Below are positions 24,897 to 34,600 of a DNA stretch of 64,000 nt, piece after piece. Location of the stretch: positions 25,658 through 89,657 of the forward strand of contig JAGXRV010000074.1 in the NCBI GenBank assembly GCA_018335695.1, written 5' to 3'. The notes under the pieces are model-generated. The model worked only from the letters and a program-made list of their open reading frames with translations, did not search any database and was not told where the DNA came from. Position 1 is the first letter of the stretch. Every line of letters starts with the position of its first letter. Source of the stretch: Clostridium sp. Its GTDB lineage: Bacteria > Bacillota > Dethiobacteria > Dethiobacterales > Dethiobacteraceae. The translations under genes and the position numbers were made by a program.

Positions 24897-25742
24897 ATGA
24901 TTGTGACGGAAAAGGCTTATGCCAAAATTAACTTAATTCTGGATATAGTGGCAAAACGACCTGATGGCTATCATGAGATTAGGACGATTATGCAAAGTCT
25001 TTCCTTGTCAGATACGATAACCTTATCGGAGAATCGTCAGGGGAAGATTTCACTGGAATGCAATCTGACGGAAATTCCCTTAGATGCCGGAAACTTAGCC
25101 TGGCAGGCTGCCAGCTTGATTCAGGCTGAGTACGGAGTGACAAAAGGCGTTCACATTAGTCTGAATAAAAGGATTCCTGTGGCAGCGGGATTGGCGGGCG
25201 GCAGTTCAAATGCCGCCGCCGTGTTGCGTGGGTTAGTTCGTTTATGGGGACTGACTCCTAAGCAAGGAGAGCTTTCCGCTTTGGCGGCAAAGTTAGGATC
25301 GGATGTTCCGTTTTGCCTTTCCGGCGGCACAGCGCTGGGGACCGGCCGCGGAGAATTAGTAACTCTGTTGCCTTCGTGTCCTCATTTTTATGTTGTCTTG
25401 GCAAACCCCGGGTTCCCAGTGTCTACAGCCGACGTCTATCGAAATTTTCGCTTCGAGGGCACCAAAACAAGACCGGATATTGACGGGATGATTACAGCCA
25501 TTGGCAGTGCTGAACGGAGCGCAATTACAGTACGTCTTGCCAATGTTTTGGAGTCTTCAACCTTTTCACTCTACCCACTTGTGCAAGAATTAAAGAATAA
25601 AATGGGACAAACGGGAGCTGCCCTAATGTGTGGAAGCGGCGCAACAGTCTTTGCTTTATTCACAGCGTTTGCGCCTGCTTGGAGTCTGCAGCAAACATTA
25701 TTAGCTGCCGGAACTACGGTTTGGCTGACAGAAACGATTTAA
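24897..25742 (+). CDS. ispE: 4-diphosphocytidyl-2-C-methyl-D-erythritol kinase
   Basis: GHMP kinase of the non-mevalonate isoprenoid pathway. The N-terminal EKAYAKINLILDIVAKRPDGYHEI aligns with Bacillus IspE, the ATP loop is PVAAGLAGGSSNAAAVLRGL, and SDVPFCLSGGTALGTGRG follows. The C-terminal GAALMCGSGATVFALF is the third GHMP motif. ATG 24897 gives the same N-terminus as family members; a frame from 24873 would add eight residues. The ribosome site is weak (GCAGGT). Its place before spoVG/glmU is as in Bacillus, although purR and ridA are missing. Confidence 0.95.
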   Translation: MIVTEKAYAKINLILDIVAKRPDGYHEIRTIMQSLSLSDTITLSENRQGKISLECNLTEIPLDAGNLAWQAASLIQAEYGVTKGVHISLNKRIPVAAGLAGGSSNAAAVLRGLVRLWGLTPKQGELSALAAKLGSDVPFCLSGGTALGTGRGELVTLLPSCPHFYVVLANPGFPVSTADVYRNFRFEGTKTRPDIDGMITAIGSAERSAITVRLANVLESSTFSLYPLVQELKNKMGQTGAALMCGSGATVFALFTAFAPAWSLQQTLLAAGTTVWLTETI

Positions 25743-25764
25743 AACTGACAGGAGGGCTAACAGG

Positions 25765-26514
25765 ATGTTTGATGTCGTAATTCTGGCCGGCGGCGGAAAA
25801 GAGAAAGAATTGATCGAATATACCGGCTTGCCAAACAAAGCTTTTATTCCGATTCATGGTAAACCGATGTTGGCATATGTGCTTGAGGCACTGAAAAAGA
25901 CGGGTGAAGTAGGCAGAATCGTGGTGGTAGGTCCGGTAAATGAGTTAGCACCTCTAATTGAGTGCTATGGAATCCTCGCCGTGCCTGAAGCTCGTAATGT
26001 GCCGGAAAATTTACGGAACGGCGTTGCCGTCCTTCAACCTAAAGCCCACTTTCTGATTGTTGCCGCAGATCTGCCGTTTTTGAAAGCCGAGGCTGTAAGT
26101 AGTTTCCTTGAGCAATGTAAGCCTTACGAATTGGATTTTTATTACCCGATTGTGAGTAAAAAAGATAACGAACAGCGCTTCCCCGGGGTGAAACGGACAT
26201 ATGTGAAACTCCGAGAGGGTACTTTTACAGGAGGCAATTTATTTTTACTTAACCCTGCTGGCTTAAATAATGCACTTTCTCGACTTGAGCAGGTTTTTTC
26301 TCTCAGGAAAAGTCCGATAAAATTGGCCGGACTGTTGGGAAGTAAGTTTATATTTCGCTTTATCTTTAGAATGCTTACTCTGTCTGAACTGGAGGCACGC
26401 TTTTCCGTCTTGTTTGCTTTGAGCGGGAAGGCTGTGATTACCCGCTTTCCTGAAATAGGTACCGATGTAGATAAACCTTCTGATCTGGAGTTGGCAAAAA
26501 GGGAATTATTGTAA
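25765..26514 (+). CDS. MobA-like NTP transferase domain protein
   Basis: Nucleotidyltransferase fold protein of 249 residues. FDVVILAGGGKEKEL is the nucleotide-binding glycine-rich loop, PNKAFIPIHGKPMLAYVLEAL the substrate loop, and LIVAADLPFLKAEAVSSFL carries the conserved Asp. The C-terminus, TRFPEIGTDVDKPSDLELAK, is also typical. It may activate an alcohol phosphate or a cofactor with CTP/GTP; the position between ispE and spoVG/glmU is found in other Clostridia, but the substrate is unknown. It is not IspD, as the family patterns differ. The start ATG 25765 follows GGAGGG. Confidence 0.82.
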   Translation: MFDVVILAGGGKEKELIEYTGLPNKAFIPIHGKPMLAYVLEALKKTGEVGRIVVVGPVNELAPLIECYGILAVPEARNVPENLRNGVAVLQPKAHFLIVAADLPFLKAEAVSSFLEQCKPYELDFYYPIVSKKDNEQRFPGVKRTYVKLREGTFTGGNLFLLNPAGLNNALSRLEQVFSLRKSPIKLAGLLGSKFIFRFIFRMLTLSELEARFSVLFALSGKAVITRFPEIGTDVDKPSDLELAKRELL

Positions 26515-26545
26515 TTAGCGACTTGTTAAATATTTCCTAGCCGAA

Positions 26546-26573
26546 GCAGGAATTTTTCTCTTCTTGTGGAAAT
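26546..26573 (+). promoter_or_regulatory. Sigma-H type promoter of spoVG
   Basis: GCAGGAATTT (26546-26555) fits the sigma-H -35 element and GTGGAAAT (26566-26573) is one base off its -10 element. Known Bacillus spoVG is sigma-H dependent. It lies 43 bases before the gene. Confidence 0.6.
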
Positions 26574-26615
26574 AGCACTGGGAAGCAGACTGAGGCTGGG
26601 AAAGGCGGTGATATC

Positions 26616-26891
26616 ATGAGGGTTACCGATGTTAGAATCAGGAAAATGAATAGTGACGGAAAGATGAAAGCGATTGTCTCAATTACCTTGGAGCATCAAT
26701 TTGTTGTTCATGACGTGCGGGTAATCGAAGGTAATAACGGGCTATTTGTAGCCATGCCCAGTAAACGGACGCCTGACGGAGAATTTAAAGATATTGCTCA
26801 TCCGATTACATCAGAGACGCGTGAGATTATTCAGTCAGCCGTTCTTGTGGCGTACGGTTCAGAACTAGAGAGGGAATTAGTCGGAGCGTAA
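26616..26891 (+). CDS. spoVG: Septation/RNA-binding regulator SpoVG
   Basis: Small nucleic-acid-binding protein that in Bacillus inhibits asymmetric septation and in other Firmicutes acts as a global RNA/DNA binder. [25 protein letters not shown] and [20 protein letters not shown] are near invariant across the family. ATG 26616 follows AAAGGCGGTG. At 91 residues it is standard. It is preceded by a sigma-H type promoter and ends in a strong terminator, so it is its own transcription unit. Confidence 0.97.
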   Translation: MRVTDVRIRKMNSDGKMKAIVSITLEHQFVVHDVRVIEGNNGLFVAMPSKRTPDGEFKDIAHPITSETREIIQSAVLVAYGSELERELVGA

Positions 26892-26895
26892 TTCC

Positions 26896-26918
26896 GGAGC
26901 AGAGAGCTCCTTTTTTTT
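26896..26918 (+). terminator. Terminator after spoVG
   Basis: GGAGC (26896-26900), loop AGAGA, GCTCC (26906-26910), then eight T. Confidence 0.88.
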
Positions 26919-26998
26919 GTCCTTTGACAAATATTAACTGGCAATTTAGTTGCTTTTGTGAGGCACAATTATTTTAGAGCGGCAAGGAGGAGAAATAA

Positions 26999-28381
26999 TT
27001 GACTGAAGTGACAGCCGTGATTCTTGCAGCAGGCGAAGGAAAAAGGATGAAGTCAAAATATCCGAAAGTGCTCCATCAAATCTGTGGTCGTCCGTTGCTT
27101 GGCCATGTGCTTGCCGCGCTGGAAGATCTTTGTACAGAAAAAATTGTGGTGATAGGCCATGGTGCAGCAGAAGTAAAAGCTGCATTCGGTAGTTCTGTCC
27201 GCTACGCGCTGCAGGAAGAACAATTGGGAACGGGTCATGCGGTAATGCAAGCAGCCCCATTGCTTTCCGGCAGGGGAGAAGTAATGGTGGTCTGTGGTGA
27301 CACGCCGTTGCTTTCTTCAGAGACGCTTGGCGAACTGCTAAAAGAGCATAGGCGAACAGGAGCAGCCGCTACCGTGCTTACAGCGCTTGTGCCGAATCCT
27401 TTTGGGTATGGGAGGATTATCCGTTCTGCCGCCGGTGCGCTGGAAAAGATTGTGGAAGAAAAAGATGCTGATGACCGGGAGAAGGCAGTCGCGGAAATTA
27501 ATACAGGTACGTACGTTTTTGCAGCAGAGCTGCTGCTTGATGTGCTTAAGCGCTTGAGCAACAAGAATTCCCAAGGGGAATATTATCTGACAGATTGCAT
27601 TGCCCTCTTGATTGGCAAGGGACTGAGGGTATCCTCGTTTTGTCTGGAGGACTATCGTCATGCTCTTGGTGTAAATGACCGTAATCAACTTGCTCAAGCA
27701 GCCTTCCTGCTTCGACAACAGATAAACCAACGCTTGATGAATTCCGGAGTAACCATGGTAGACCCGGCTGCTACTTATGTCGATATAGATGTCCGTGTGG
27801 GGCCGGACACTACCCTTTTTCCCAACACCAGCTTGCTTGGTTCGGTGGAAGTGGGTATGGGGTGCAGCATCGGCCCCAACACAGAAATTAAAGATAGTAT
27901 TCTTGGCGACAATGTGACTGTGCGGCACTCGGTGCTTAGTGGTTGTAAACTGGCTGATAATGTAACCGTAGGTCCGTTTGCTCAGTTGCGTCCTGAAACG
28001 GTGTTGCGTGAGGGAGTAAAAATAGGCAATTTCGTTGAAATTAAAAAGTCAGATATCGGTAAAAATTGTAAGATACCTCACCTGTCTTATGTGGGTGACG
28101 CTCAAGTTGGCAATCATGTTAATCTTGGAGCGGGAACTATCGTAGTTAATTATGACGGAAAGGAAAAACACTGCACAGTAATAGGCGACCAAGCATTTGT
28201 CGGTTGTAATAGCAATTTGGTGGCGCCGGTAACTATCGGCAAAGGCGCATTTGTGGCTGCCGGCTCAACCATCACTAAAGACGTACCGCCCGGAGCGCTT
28301 GCGTTGGCAAGAGCAAAGCAGGTAAACAAAGATAAACTGGCAGACCGCTTTATTGAAAGCGGAAAGAGTGACGATTTTTGA
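26999..28381 (+). CDS. glmU: Bifunctional UDP-GlcNAc pyrophosphorylase/glucosamine-1-P acetyltransferase
   Basis: Makes UDP-N-acetylglucosamine for peptidoglycan. The N-terminal uridyltransferase shows VILAAGEGKRMKSKYPKVLH and VVCGDTPLL; the C-terminal left-handed beta-helix shows hexapeptide repeats from about residue 255 (IDVRVGPDTTLFPNTSLLG) and KSDIGKNCKIPHLSYVGDAQVG, NLGAGTIVVNYDGK. The start is TTG 26999 behind AAGGAGG at 26984-26990. At 460 residues it is full length. It sits upstream of prs as in Bacillus. Confidence 0.96.
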   Translation: MTEVTAVILAAGEGKRMKSKYPKVLHQICGRPLLGHVLAALEDLCTEKIVVIGHGAAEVKAAFGSSVRYALQEEQLGTGHAVMQAAPLLSGRGEVMVVCGDTPLLSSETLGELLKEHRRTGAAATVLTALVPNPFGYGRIIRSAAGALEKIVEEKDADDREKAVAEINTGTYVFAAELLLDVLKRLSNKNSQGEYYLTDCIALLIGKGLRVSSFCLEDYRHALGVNDRNQLAQAAFLLRQQINQRLMNSGVTMVDPAATYVDIDVRVGPDTTLFPNTSLLGSVEVGMGCSIGPNTEIKDSILGDNVTVRHSVLSGCKLADNVTVGPFAQLRPETVLREGVKIGNFVEIKKSDIGKNCKIPHLSYVGDAQVGNHVNLGAGTIVVNYDGKEKHCTVIGDQAFVGCNSNLVAPVTIGKGAFVAAGSTITKDVPPGALALARAKQVNKDKLADRFIESGKSDDF

Positions 28382-28455
28382 CGAACGAGGCAGGAGATCG
28401 CGTATTAAAAGCGAACATTCAATCTCTGTAAGTTTAAGAGTCGGGAGGGTATGGC

Positions 28456-29397
28456 GTGTATCGAGGGCGAAAACTGCAGATCTTTAGCGGTACGGCGAAT
28501 ATGCAGCTGACGGAAGAAATAGCCGAACATGTGGGTGTGCCCCTAGGGCAGGTGGAAGTGAAACGCTTTAGTGATGGTGAAATTAGTATTTATATCGGGG
28601 AAAGCGTGCGCGGCTCCGATGTTTTTATTGTCCAGCCTATTAGCTGTCCGGCTAACGAGAATTTAATGGAATTGCTGATTATGATGGATGCGATGAAAAG
28701 GGCCTCGGCCAAAAGCATTAATACTGTTTTGCCTTACTATGGTTATGCGCGCCAAGATCGAAAAACCAGAGCAAGGGATCCTATCACAGCAAAGTTAGTG
28801 GCAGATTTGCTCACTACTGCCGGCGCAGATCGTGTGATTGCCATGGATTTGCATGCCGGCCAGATTCAGGGTTTCTTTAATATCCCGGTAGATCATTTAA
28901 AAAGTCTGCCGATATTAGCAAAATATTTTCAGCAAAAGGTATTTGCCGATGCAGTCGTCGTATCGCCCGACGTGGGTGGAGTGACGCGAGCCCGCGAATT
29001 GGCAGAGCGGCTGCAGTTGCCGATTGCCATTATCGATAAACGGCGACCGGAGCCAAACGTGGCGGAAGTGATGAATATTATCGGTAAAGTAAAGGGCAAA
29101 ACTGTGATTATGATTGATGATATTATTGATACTGCCGGAACGATCTCGCTTGGCGTTCACGCCCTTTTGGAGCAGGGGGCAAAAGAAGTCTATGTCTGTT
29201 GTACGCATCCGATATTATCCGGGCCGGCGTTAGAGCGTTTGGAAAAGGCGCCGGTTAAAGAGATTATTGTTACTAACACTATTCCTCTTGAGGGAAAAAA
29301 GTTGGACAAGATTCGCGTCCTCTCTGTGGCATCGCTCATTGGTGATGCTATTATCAGGATTCATGAAGAGCTCTCTGTTTCTAAACTGTTCGACTGA
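28456..29397 (+). CDS. prs: Ribose-phosphate pyrophosphokinase
   Basis: Forms PRPP from ribose 5-phosphate and ATP for nucleotide, His, Trp and NAD synthesis. Family motifs are complete: [42 protein letters not shown] (flexible loop) and the PRPP loop [14 protein letters not shown] near residue 220. The start GTG 28456 follows GGGAGGG. At 313 residues it has normal length. It is in the glmU-prs-pth order of Bacillus, but ctc is absent. Confidence 0.97.
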   Translation: MYRGRKLQIFSGTANMQLTEEIAEHVGVPLGQVEVKRFSDGEISIYIGESVRGSDVFIVQPISCPANENLMELLIMMDAMKRASAKSINTVLPYYGYARQDRKTRARDPITAKLVADLLTTAGADRVIAMDLHAGQIQGFFNIPVDHLKSLPILAKYFQQKVFADAVVVSPDVGGVTRARELAERLQLPIAIIDKRRPEPNVAEVMNIIGKVKGKTVIMIDDIIDTAGTISLGVHALLEQGAKEVYVCCTHPILSGPALERLEKAPVKEIIVTNTIPLEGKKLDKIRVLSVASLIGDAIIRIHEELSVSKLFD

Positions 29398-29441
29398 GGA
29401 AACTAAGCCAGCCTATGTAGTAGGGGGATAACTAAGAGGAT

Positions 29442-30068
29442 ATGAACAGGAATACCAAAACGGAGACGATTATTATTTTTGGCCTGGGTAATCCCGGCCA
29501 AAAATATTTGCTTGCAAGGCATAATGTGGGATTTCGCACGGTGGACTGTATCAGCATTGCTGCAAAGATTCCTTTGTATAAAATGAGTCACCAGGCATAC
29601 TGGGGTAAGGGTCAATTCGCAGGCAGTGACGTGGTGCTGGCTAAGCCCATGACTTATATGAATAACAGCGGTCTGGCAGTCGCTGCTCTCTGCGGCAATT
29701 TTGGTGTTTCTCCTGAGAGGATATTGGTCGTCTATGACGACATGGATTTATCGCTTGGCACATTACGTCTGAGACCTCAGGGGGGAAGCGGTGGCCATAA
29801 TGGGCTAAAATCAATTATTTATCAGTTACAGACCGAATCATTCCCGCGCATGCGAATAGGCATTGGCCGCTCTCCGTCAGCCGAGGTGGCAAATTATGTA
29901 TTGGAAAGTTTTTCTCAAGCTGAGGAGGAAGTTTTGTCAGTGACGTTAAATCACGCAGTCAAAGCAGCAGCTTTATTTATTGAAGAGGGAATCACGGCGG
30001 CCATGAACCGCTATAATGTAAATGTCAAAAAAAATCCTTTACAAGCGGCTGAAGACATGTTAAAGTAG
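29442..30068 (+). CDS. pth: Peptidyl-tRNA hydrolase
   Basis: Releases peptides from prematurely dropped peptidyl-tRNA; Bacillus spoVC is the same gene. IIFGLGNPGQKYLLARHNVGF holds the catalytic His, KPMTYMNNSG and DDMDLSLGTLRLRPQGGSGGHNGLKSI are diagnostic. The N-terminal eight residues before the fold are a short extension. ATG 29442 is preceded by AGAGGAT. Beyond the stop lies a T-box leader for pheA, so the backbone neighbour fin is displaced by that insertion. Confidence 0.96.
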   Translation: MNRNTKTETIIIFGLGNPGQKYLLARHNVGFRTVDCISIAAKIPLYKMSHQAYWGKGQFAGSDVVLAKPMTYMNNSGLAVAALCGNFGVSPERILVVYDDMDLSLGTLRLRPQGGSGGHNGLKSIIYQLQTESFPRMRIGIGRSPSAEVANYVLESFSQAEEEVLSVTLNHAVKAAALFIEEGITAAMNRYNVNVKKNPLQAAEDMLK

Positions 30069-30084
30069 ATCCAAACATCAAAGT

Positions 30085-30365
30085 GAAAAGACAGTGATGG
30101 AGAAAAGTAAGGCATTTACGGTCTCACAGGGAGGGAACGCCATTGACTGAGAGCGTCCCGGATGCGTTTTGCCCCAAGTTCCCTCCGGAGTCGCAGGCTG
30201 AACCGCTGAGTAGGCCGAGCCGGGAATCCCTCCCGTTATCCCGGGACAGGTCTCGGAAAACGTGATGTTTTCCCGCACCTGCGATTGAGTGAGCGCGACT
30301 TCGCGCTAAATTGGGTGGTACCGCGGAAGATACCCCGTCCCTTTTCTGGGTCGGGTTTTTTTGTT
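30085..30365 (+). promoter_or_regulatory. T-box riboswitch upstream of pheA
   Basis: The antiterminator T-box core TTGGGTGGTACCGCGG is at 30311-30326. It precedes a terminator stem CCCCGTCCC (30333-30341)/GGGTCGGG (30348-30355) plus seven T. Stem I features include AGAAAAGTAA near 30100, an apical stem GGAGGGAAC/GTTCCCTCC (30130-30186), and CTGAGTAGG at 30206-30214, followed by CCGTTATC. T-boxes sense uncharged tRNA. A Phe specifier (TTC) is not obvious at the expected place; see findings. Confidence 0.9.
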
Positions 30366-30454
30366 GGGCAAAAACAGCAAGCACTAATGAGTTTTGTCGG
30401 CAAACAAGATGTTGACGGCAAGTTGAAGAAGCAAAAAATGGGAGGTGTGTCGTC

Positions 30455-31282
30455 ATGTTAACCAGTATAGCCTATCTTGGGCCGGCAGGGACATTCTCCG
30501 AAGAGGCGGCTAAGCGCTTTGCCGGCATTTTAGGAGAAGAATGTCAGCTTACAGCGTGTGCCACTATTACCGCCTGCGCCGATGCGGTGGAGGACGGGGT
30601 GGTGCAATATGCTGTTGTCCCGCTGGAAAATTCTTTGGAAGGTTCTGTCCACGAGACGCTAGATATTTTGACTACAGGGCTGCAACTAATGATTGTCGCT
30701 GAACTGGTTTTAGTAATTAACCACGCGTTGTTAGTAGTCCCGGAGCATACGGGAAACATTAGTAAGGTCTATTCCCACCCTCAGGCGTTAGCGCAGTGCA
30801 GGAGTTATTTGCGCCGTCAATGGCCTGATGCACAGTTGCTGCCTTTGTTAAGCACTGCGGATGCTGCTGCGTTTGTAGCACGTGAAGGGGCGGGCATTGC
30901 AGCCATCGGCAGCATAAATGCCGCGAATCAGTACGGTCTGCGGGTATTGGCGAAGGAAATCCAGGACAGTGAAAACCAGACACGTTTTGTTGTTTTAGGA
31001 AAAGGAACGGCAATGCCGGGCGAATTATTGAAAACTTCGCTGTTATTTTCTGTGAAGAATGTGGCCGGTAGTTTATTCGCTGTGCTTCAAGCCTTTGCCG
31101 CAAATGAGGTAAACTTGACACGGATTGAATCACGCCCGGCAAAGCGACAATTGGGGGATTATATCTTCTTTGTGGATTTGGACGGTTCTCCTGACGATCC
31201 TCATGTAAAAGCTGCGCTCAGGCAAGTCGCTGCCAACGCGGTGATGCTAAAATTATTAGGCTCTTATCCGGTTCTCGTTTGA
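30455..31282 (+). CDS. pheA: Prephenate dehydratase
   Basis: Converts prephenate to phenylpyruvate in phenylalanine synthesis. SIAYLGPAGTFSEEAAKRF and the VVPLENSLEGSVHETLDIL segment form the two-lobed catalytic domain; NQTRFVVLGKG marks its end. A C-terminal ACT domain (from about residue 190, LLFSVKNVAGSLFAVLQAF, then TRIESRPAKRQLGDYIFFVD) gives phenylalanine feedback. The ATG 30455 follows GGGAGG. It is controlled by the T-box in its leader. The gene interrupts the pth-fin pair of the Bacillus order. Confidence 0.96.
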   Translation: MLTSIAYLGPAGTFSEEAAKRFAGILGEECQLTACATITACADAVEDGVVQYAVVPLENSLEGSVHETLDILTTGLQLMIVAELVLVINHALLVVPEHTGNISKVYSHPQALAQCRSYLRRQWPDAQLLPLLSTADAAAFVAREGAGIAAIGSINAANQYGLRVLAKEIQDSENQTRFVVLGKGTAMPGELLKTSLLFSVKNVAGSLFAVLQAFAANEVNLTRIESRPAKRQLGDYIFFVDLDGSPDDPHVKAALRQVAANAVMLKLLGSYPVLV

Positions 31283-31366
31283 TGTTGGCATAAATCCAGG
31301 CAATCCGGCTAATAATAGGTGGAAGTGATATACGGAGGCTGTCACCGTTCACTAAAGAGGTGAAAA

Positions 31367-31597
31367 ATGCTGATTGTCTGGATCTGCCGAAACTGCGGGC
31401 GCAGAATGGCGAGTGTGGAAGCATCTCAAAATAGCCCCCGGGTGTCTGCGTTGACGGCGCAGGCGGAAGACGATATAATAGAAATTGACAGTTCGGGGAA
31501 TATGACTATTTACCTTTTGTGTGAGGACTGTCTGGAAACCATTGGCCCGGAGGAAGAAAGTGGCGTTATCTTTTTGCGCGGACCGGAAATTCATTAG
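31367..31597 (+). CDS. fin: Fin (YabK, DUF2757), anti-sigma-F factor family
   Basis: Small zinc-ribbon-like protein of 76 residues. In Bacillus, Fin is made in the forespore and inhibits sigma-F to help the switch to sigma-G. Two cysteine pairs, CRNC near residue 7 and CEDC near residue 53, match the family, and the gene lies between pth and mfd as in Bacillus. The ATG 31367 follows AAGAGGTG. Sequence similarity outside the cysteine pairs is modest, so the call rests on pattern plus synteny. I see no clear sigma-F/G promoter. Confidence 0.82.
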   Translation: MLIVWICRNCGRRMASVEASQNSPRVSALTAQAEDDIIEIDSSGNMTIYLLCEDCLETIGPEEESGVIFLRGPEIH

Positions 31598-31697
31598 TCA
31601 ACCGGTTATAGATTGCAGAGGCCTTGTGAAAAACAAGGTCTATTTTATGTTTTACTGCAGATTTAATCTCTCGGCTAAAACTACGGGAGGGCACTAA

Positions 31698-34600
31698 ATG
31701 CTTAGAAAACTTGCGGCTGAACTATTGTCTATCCCGCAGCTTGCGCCGCTTTTTGCCGGCTTGGAAGGCACGTCGAGAGCCCAGTTGGTTTATGGCTTGG
31801 ATGATAGTGCCAGAAATCTTTTAATGGCAGCCGTGCGAATCCAAACAGGCAGGCCTGTGCTTTTAGTGGCGCATGATTCGCTGCAAGCTATAAAAATTTA
31901 TGAAGACCTGCTTGCCATTTTTAAAGAAGAAGAAGTTTTTTACTTCCCTTCCCGGGATTTGCTTTACGGGTATACACTGCTTTCTGCCAGCGGCGAAGCA
32001 GCGGCGCAAAGAATAGCTGTGTTGAAGGCGCTGGCAGCCGGAAAAAACATTTTTGTTGTAACAGCCGTTTCGGCATTATTGACAAAAATGGCTCCGTTTG
32101 CGCCATGGCAGAATGCCTGCTTCTCTATCTCCCGTGGTCAGCAGCTATCATTGGATTCTTTGCTCTTGGCACTGACTGCTGCAGGTTATGAGCGTGTGGA
32201 GATTGTGGACGTTCAGGGTCAGCTTTCGCTCAGGGGAGGCATCTTGGATATTTTCCCGATAGGGGAATCCTATCCCTATCGGCTGGAATTTTTTGGTGAC
32301 GTTGTAGATTCGATTCGCTCCTTTGATTTGCAGTCGCAACGTTCACGCGAAACAGTCTCATTATTGGAGGTCATTCCTGCCAGGGAGATGGTAGTGGGCG
32401 AAGTTCAGCGGGCGGATGCGTCTGTTGCGCTGCAGGCAGAAATGCGGCTGCTTGCCGAACAGGCAGGCAAACGGGTTAGTGCCGAAGCGGGAGAGCGTCT
32501 GCGCGAAATGGTGACGGAACATCTGGAACTGATTAATGAGGGAGCTTATTTCCCCGGCATGGAGCAGTATTTGCCTTATTTCTACGCTAAAGCTACATCG
32601 CTGCAAGACTATTTTCCTAAAGAGACTTTGCTTTTTCTGGATGATCCGCTTCGCTGCCTGCAGGCGGCGGAACAACTTCTTAGTCGGTTAAGTGAGATGC
32701 AAAGCACGCTATTGGCGCAAGGAGATATTCTTCCCAGTCAGGCAGAGCCGGCATGGACGTATGAGGAAGTTTTGACTAATCCAGCCCGACAGCTTGTTGC
32801 CTTTTCATTGTTTACTCATAGCAGTATTCACCACTCTTACCGACGGGTTATCTCGCTTAGTGCAAAGCCTGTTCCGCGCTTTCTCGGTCATTGGGAAATT
32901 TTTACTGAGGAAGTAAACCATTGGCGCAGGCAGGGTTATCGGACGGTAATCCTTACCTCGTCACGCGAACGCAGCACAGGAATCATTGATGTGTTGGCTG
33001 ATAAAGATATTCCCGCTCATTACACTCTCGCTGAGCCGGAGTTTCTTCCCAGAACTGTTACACTTTTACACGGCACACTTGAGGCTGGTTTTGTAATTCC
33101 GGCAGTGAAATTAGCTGTGCTGACAGAACAGGATATTTTGCCACAAAAGAAAAAACGCCGACGGATTAAAGGTAAAGAGGGCACATTGGTTGGCGATTAT
33201 CAGGAACTGCAGATTGGCGACCATGTGGTACATGAACAGCATGGTATAGGGCAATACCTGGGGTTGCGTACTTTGACCGTAGGGGGTATGCATCGCGATT
33301 ACCTGCATATCCAGTACGCCGGCAATGATAAGCTTTATATCCCTATAGAACAAATTGACCTTGTGCGTAAATATATCGGAGTCGAAGGGAAAAAGCCAAA
33401 ATTACATGCTTTGGGCGGTGGTGAGTGGAGTAGAGCGAAAGCTCGTGTTCAGGCTTCTGTACAGGAATTAGCCAAAGAACTGCTCTCTCTTTATGCTGCA
33501 AGAGAAAGTGAACCCGGCCATCAGTTTTCCCCGGATCATCCCTGGCAGAAAGATTTTGAGGCAGCCTTCCCATATGAAGAAACTCCGGATCAATTGCAGA
33601 CCATTAAAGAAGTTAAGGAGGCCATGGAAAAAATACAGCCTATGGATCGCCTCCTCTGTGGAGATGTGGGCTACGGAAAGACAGAAGTCGCTTTGCGAGC
33701 AGCTTTCAAAGCGGTAATGGACGGGATGCAGGCGGCATTTTTGGTCCCCACTACCGTTTTAGCACAGCAACATTATCGTAATTTTATAGAAAGGCTGGCA
33801 GGGTTTCCTGTAACAGTAGGTATGCTAAGCCGTTTTCAAAGTGCCGCAGAACAAAAAGCTACTCTTTGCGGATTGCGGGAAGGGCAGATTGATTTAGTAG
33901 TCGGCACTCATCGCCTGCTCTCCCGGGATGTGCGCTTTAAAAATTTGGGAATTCTGGTGGTTGATGAAGAGCAGCGCTTTGGAGTCCGTCATAAAGAGCG
34001 AATAAAGATGTTAAAGAAAAATTTGGATGTATTGACTATGACGGCTACGCCCATTCCCAGGACACTCCATATGTCGATGGTGGGTGTCAGGGATATATCT
34101 GTGATTGAAACGCCCCCTGAAGATCGTTATCCGATTCAAACCTATGTTTTGGAGTACGCCGATACGTTAATTCGGGAAGCAGTAGGACGGGAATTGAGCC
34201 GTGGAGGCCAGGTATATTTTGTGCATAACCGGGTACAATCGATTGATCGATGGGCGGCCAAGTTGAGAGAATTGTTGCCGGGCGTACGTCTGGCGGTGGC
34301 GCACGGGCAGATGGCAGAAGACCGATTGGAAGAGGTAATGCTTGGCTTTTTGCACGGAGAATATGATGTGCTGCTTTCTACTACTATTATTGAGGCGGGT
34401 CTAGACATCCCAAATGTTAACACTATTGTTATTCATGACGCCGACAAATTCGGTTTGGCACAGCTCTATCAGTTGCGAGGTCGTGTAGGCCGCTCCAACA
34501 GGATTGCTTATTGTTATCTTACGTATCAAAAAGATAAAGTGTTGACGGAGATCGCAGAAAAAAGGCTGCAGGCAATCAAAGAGTTCACTGAACTAGGTTC

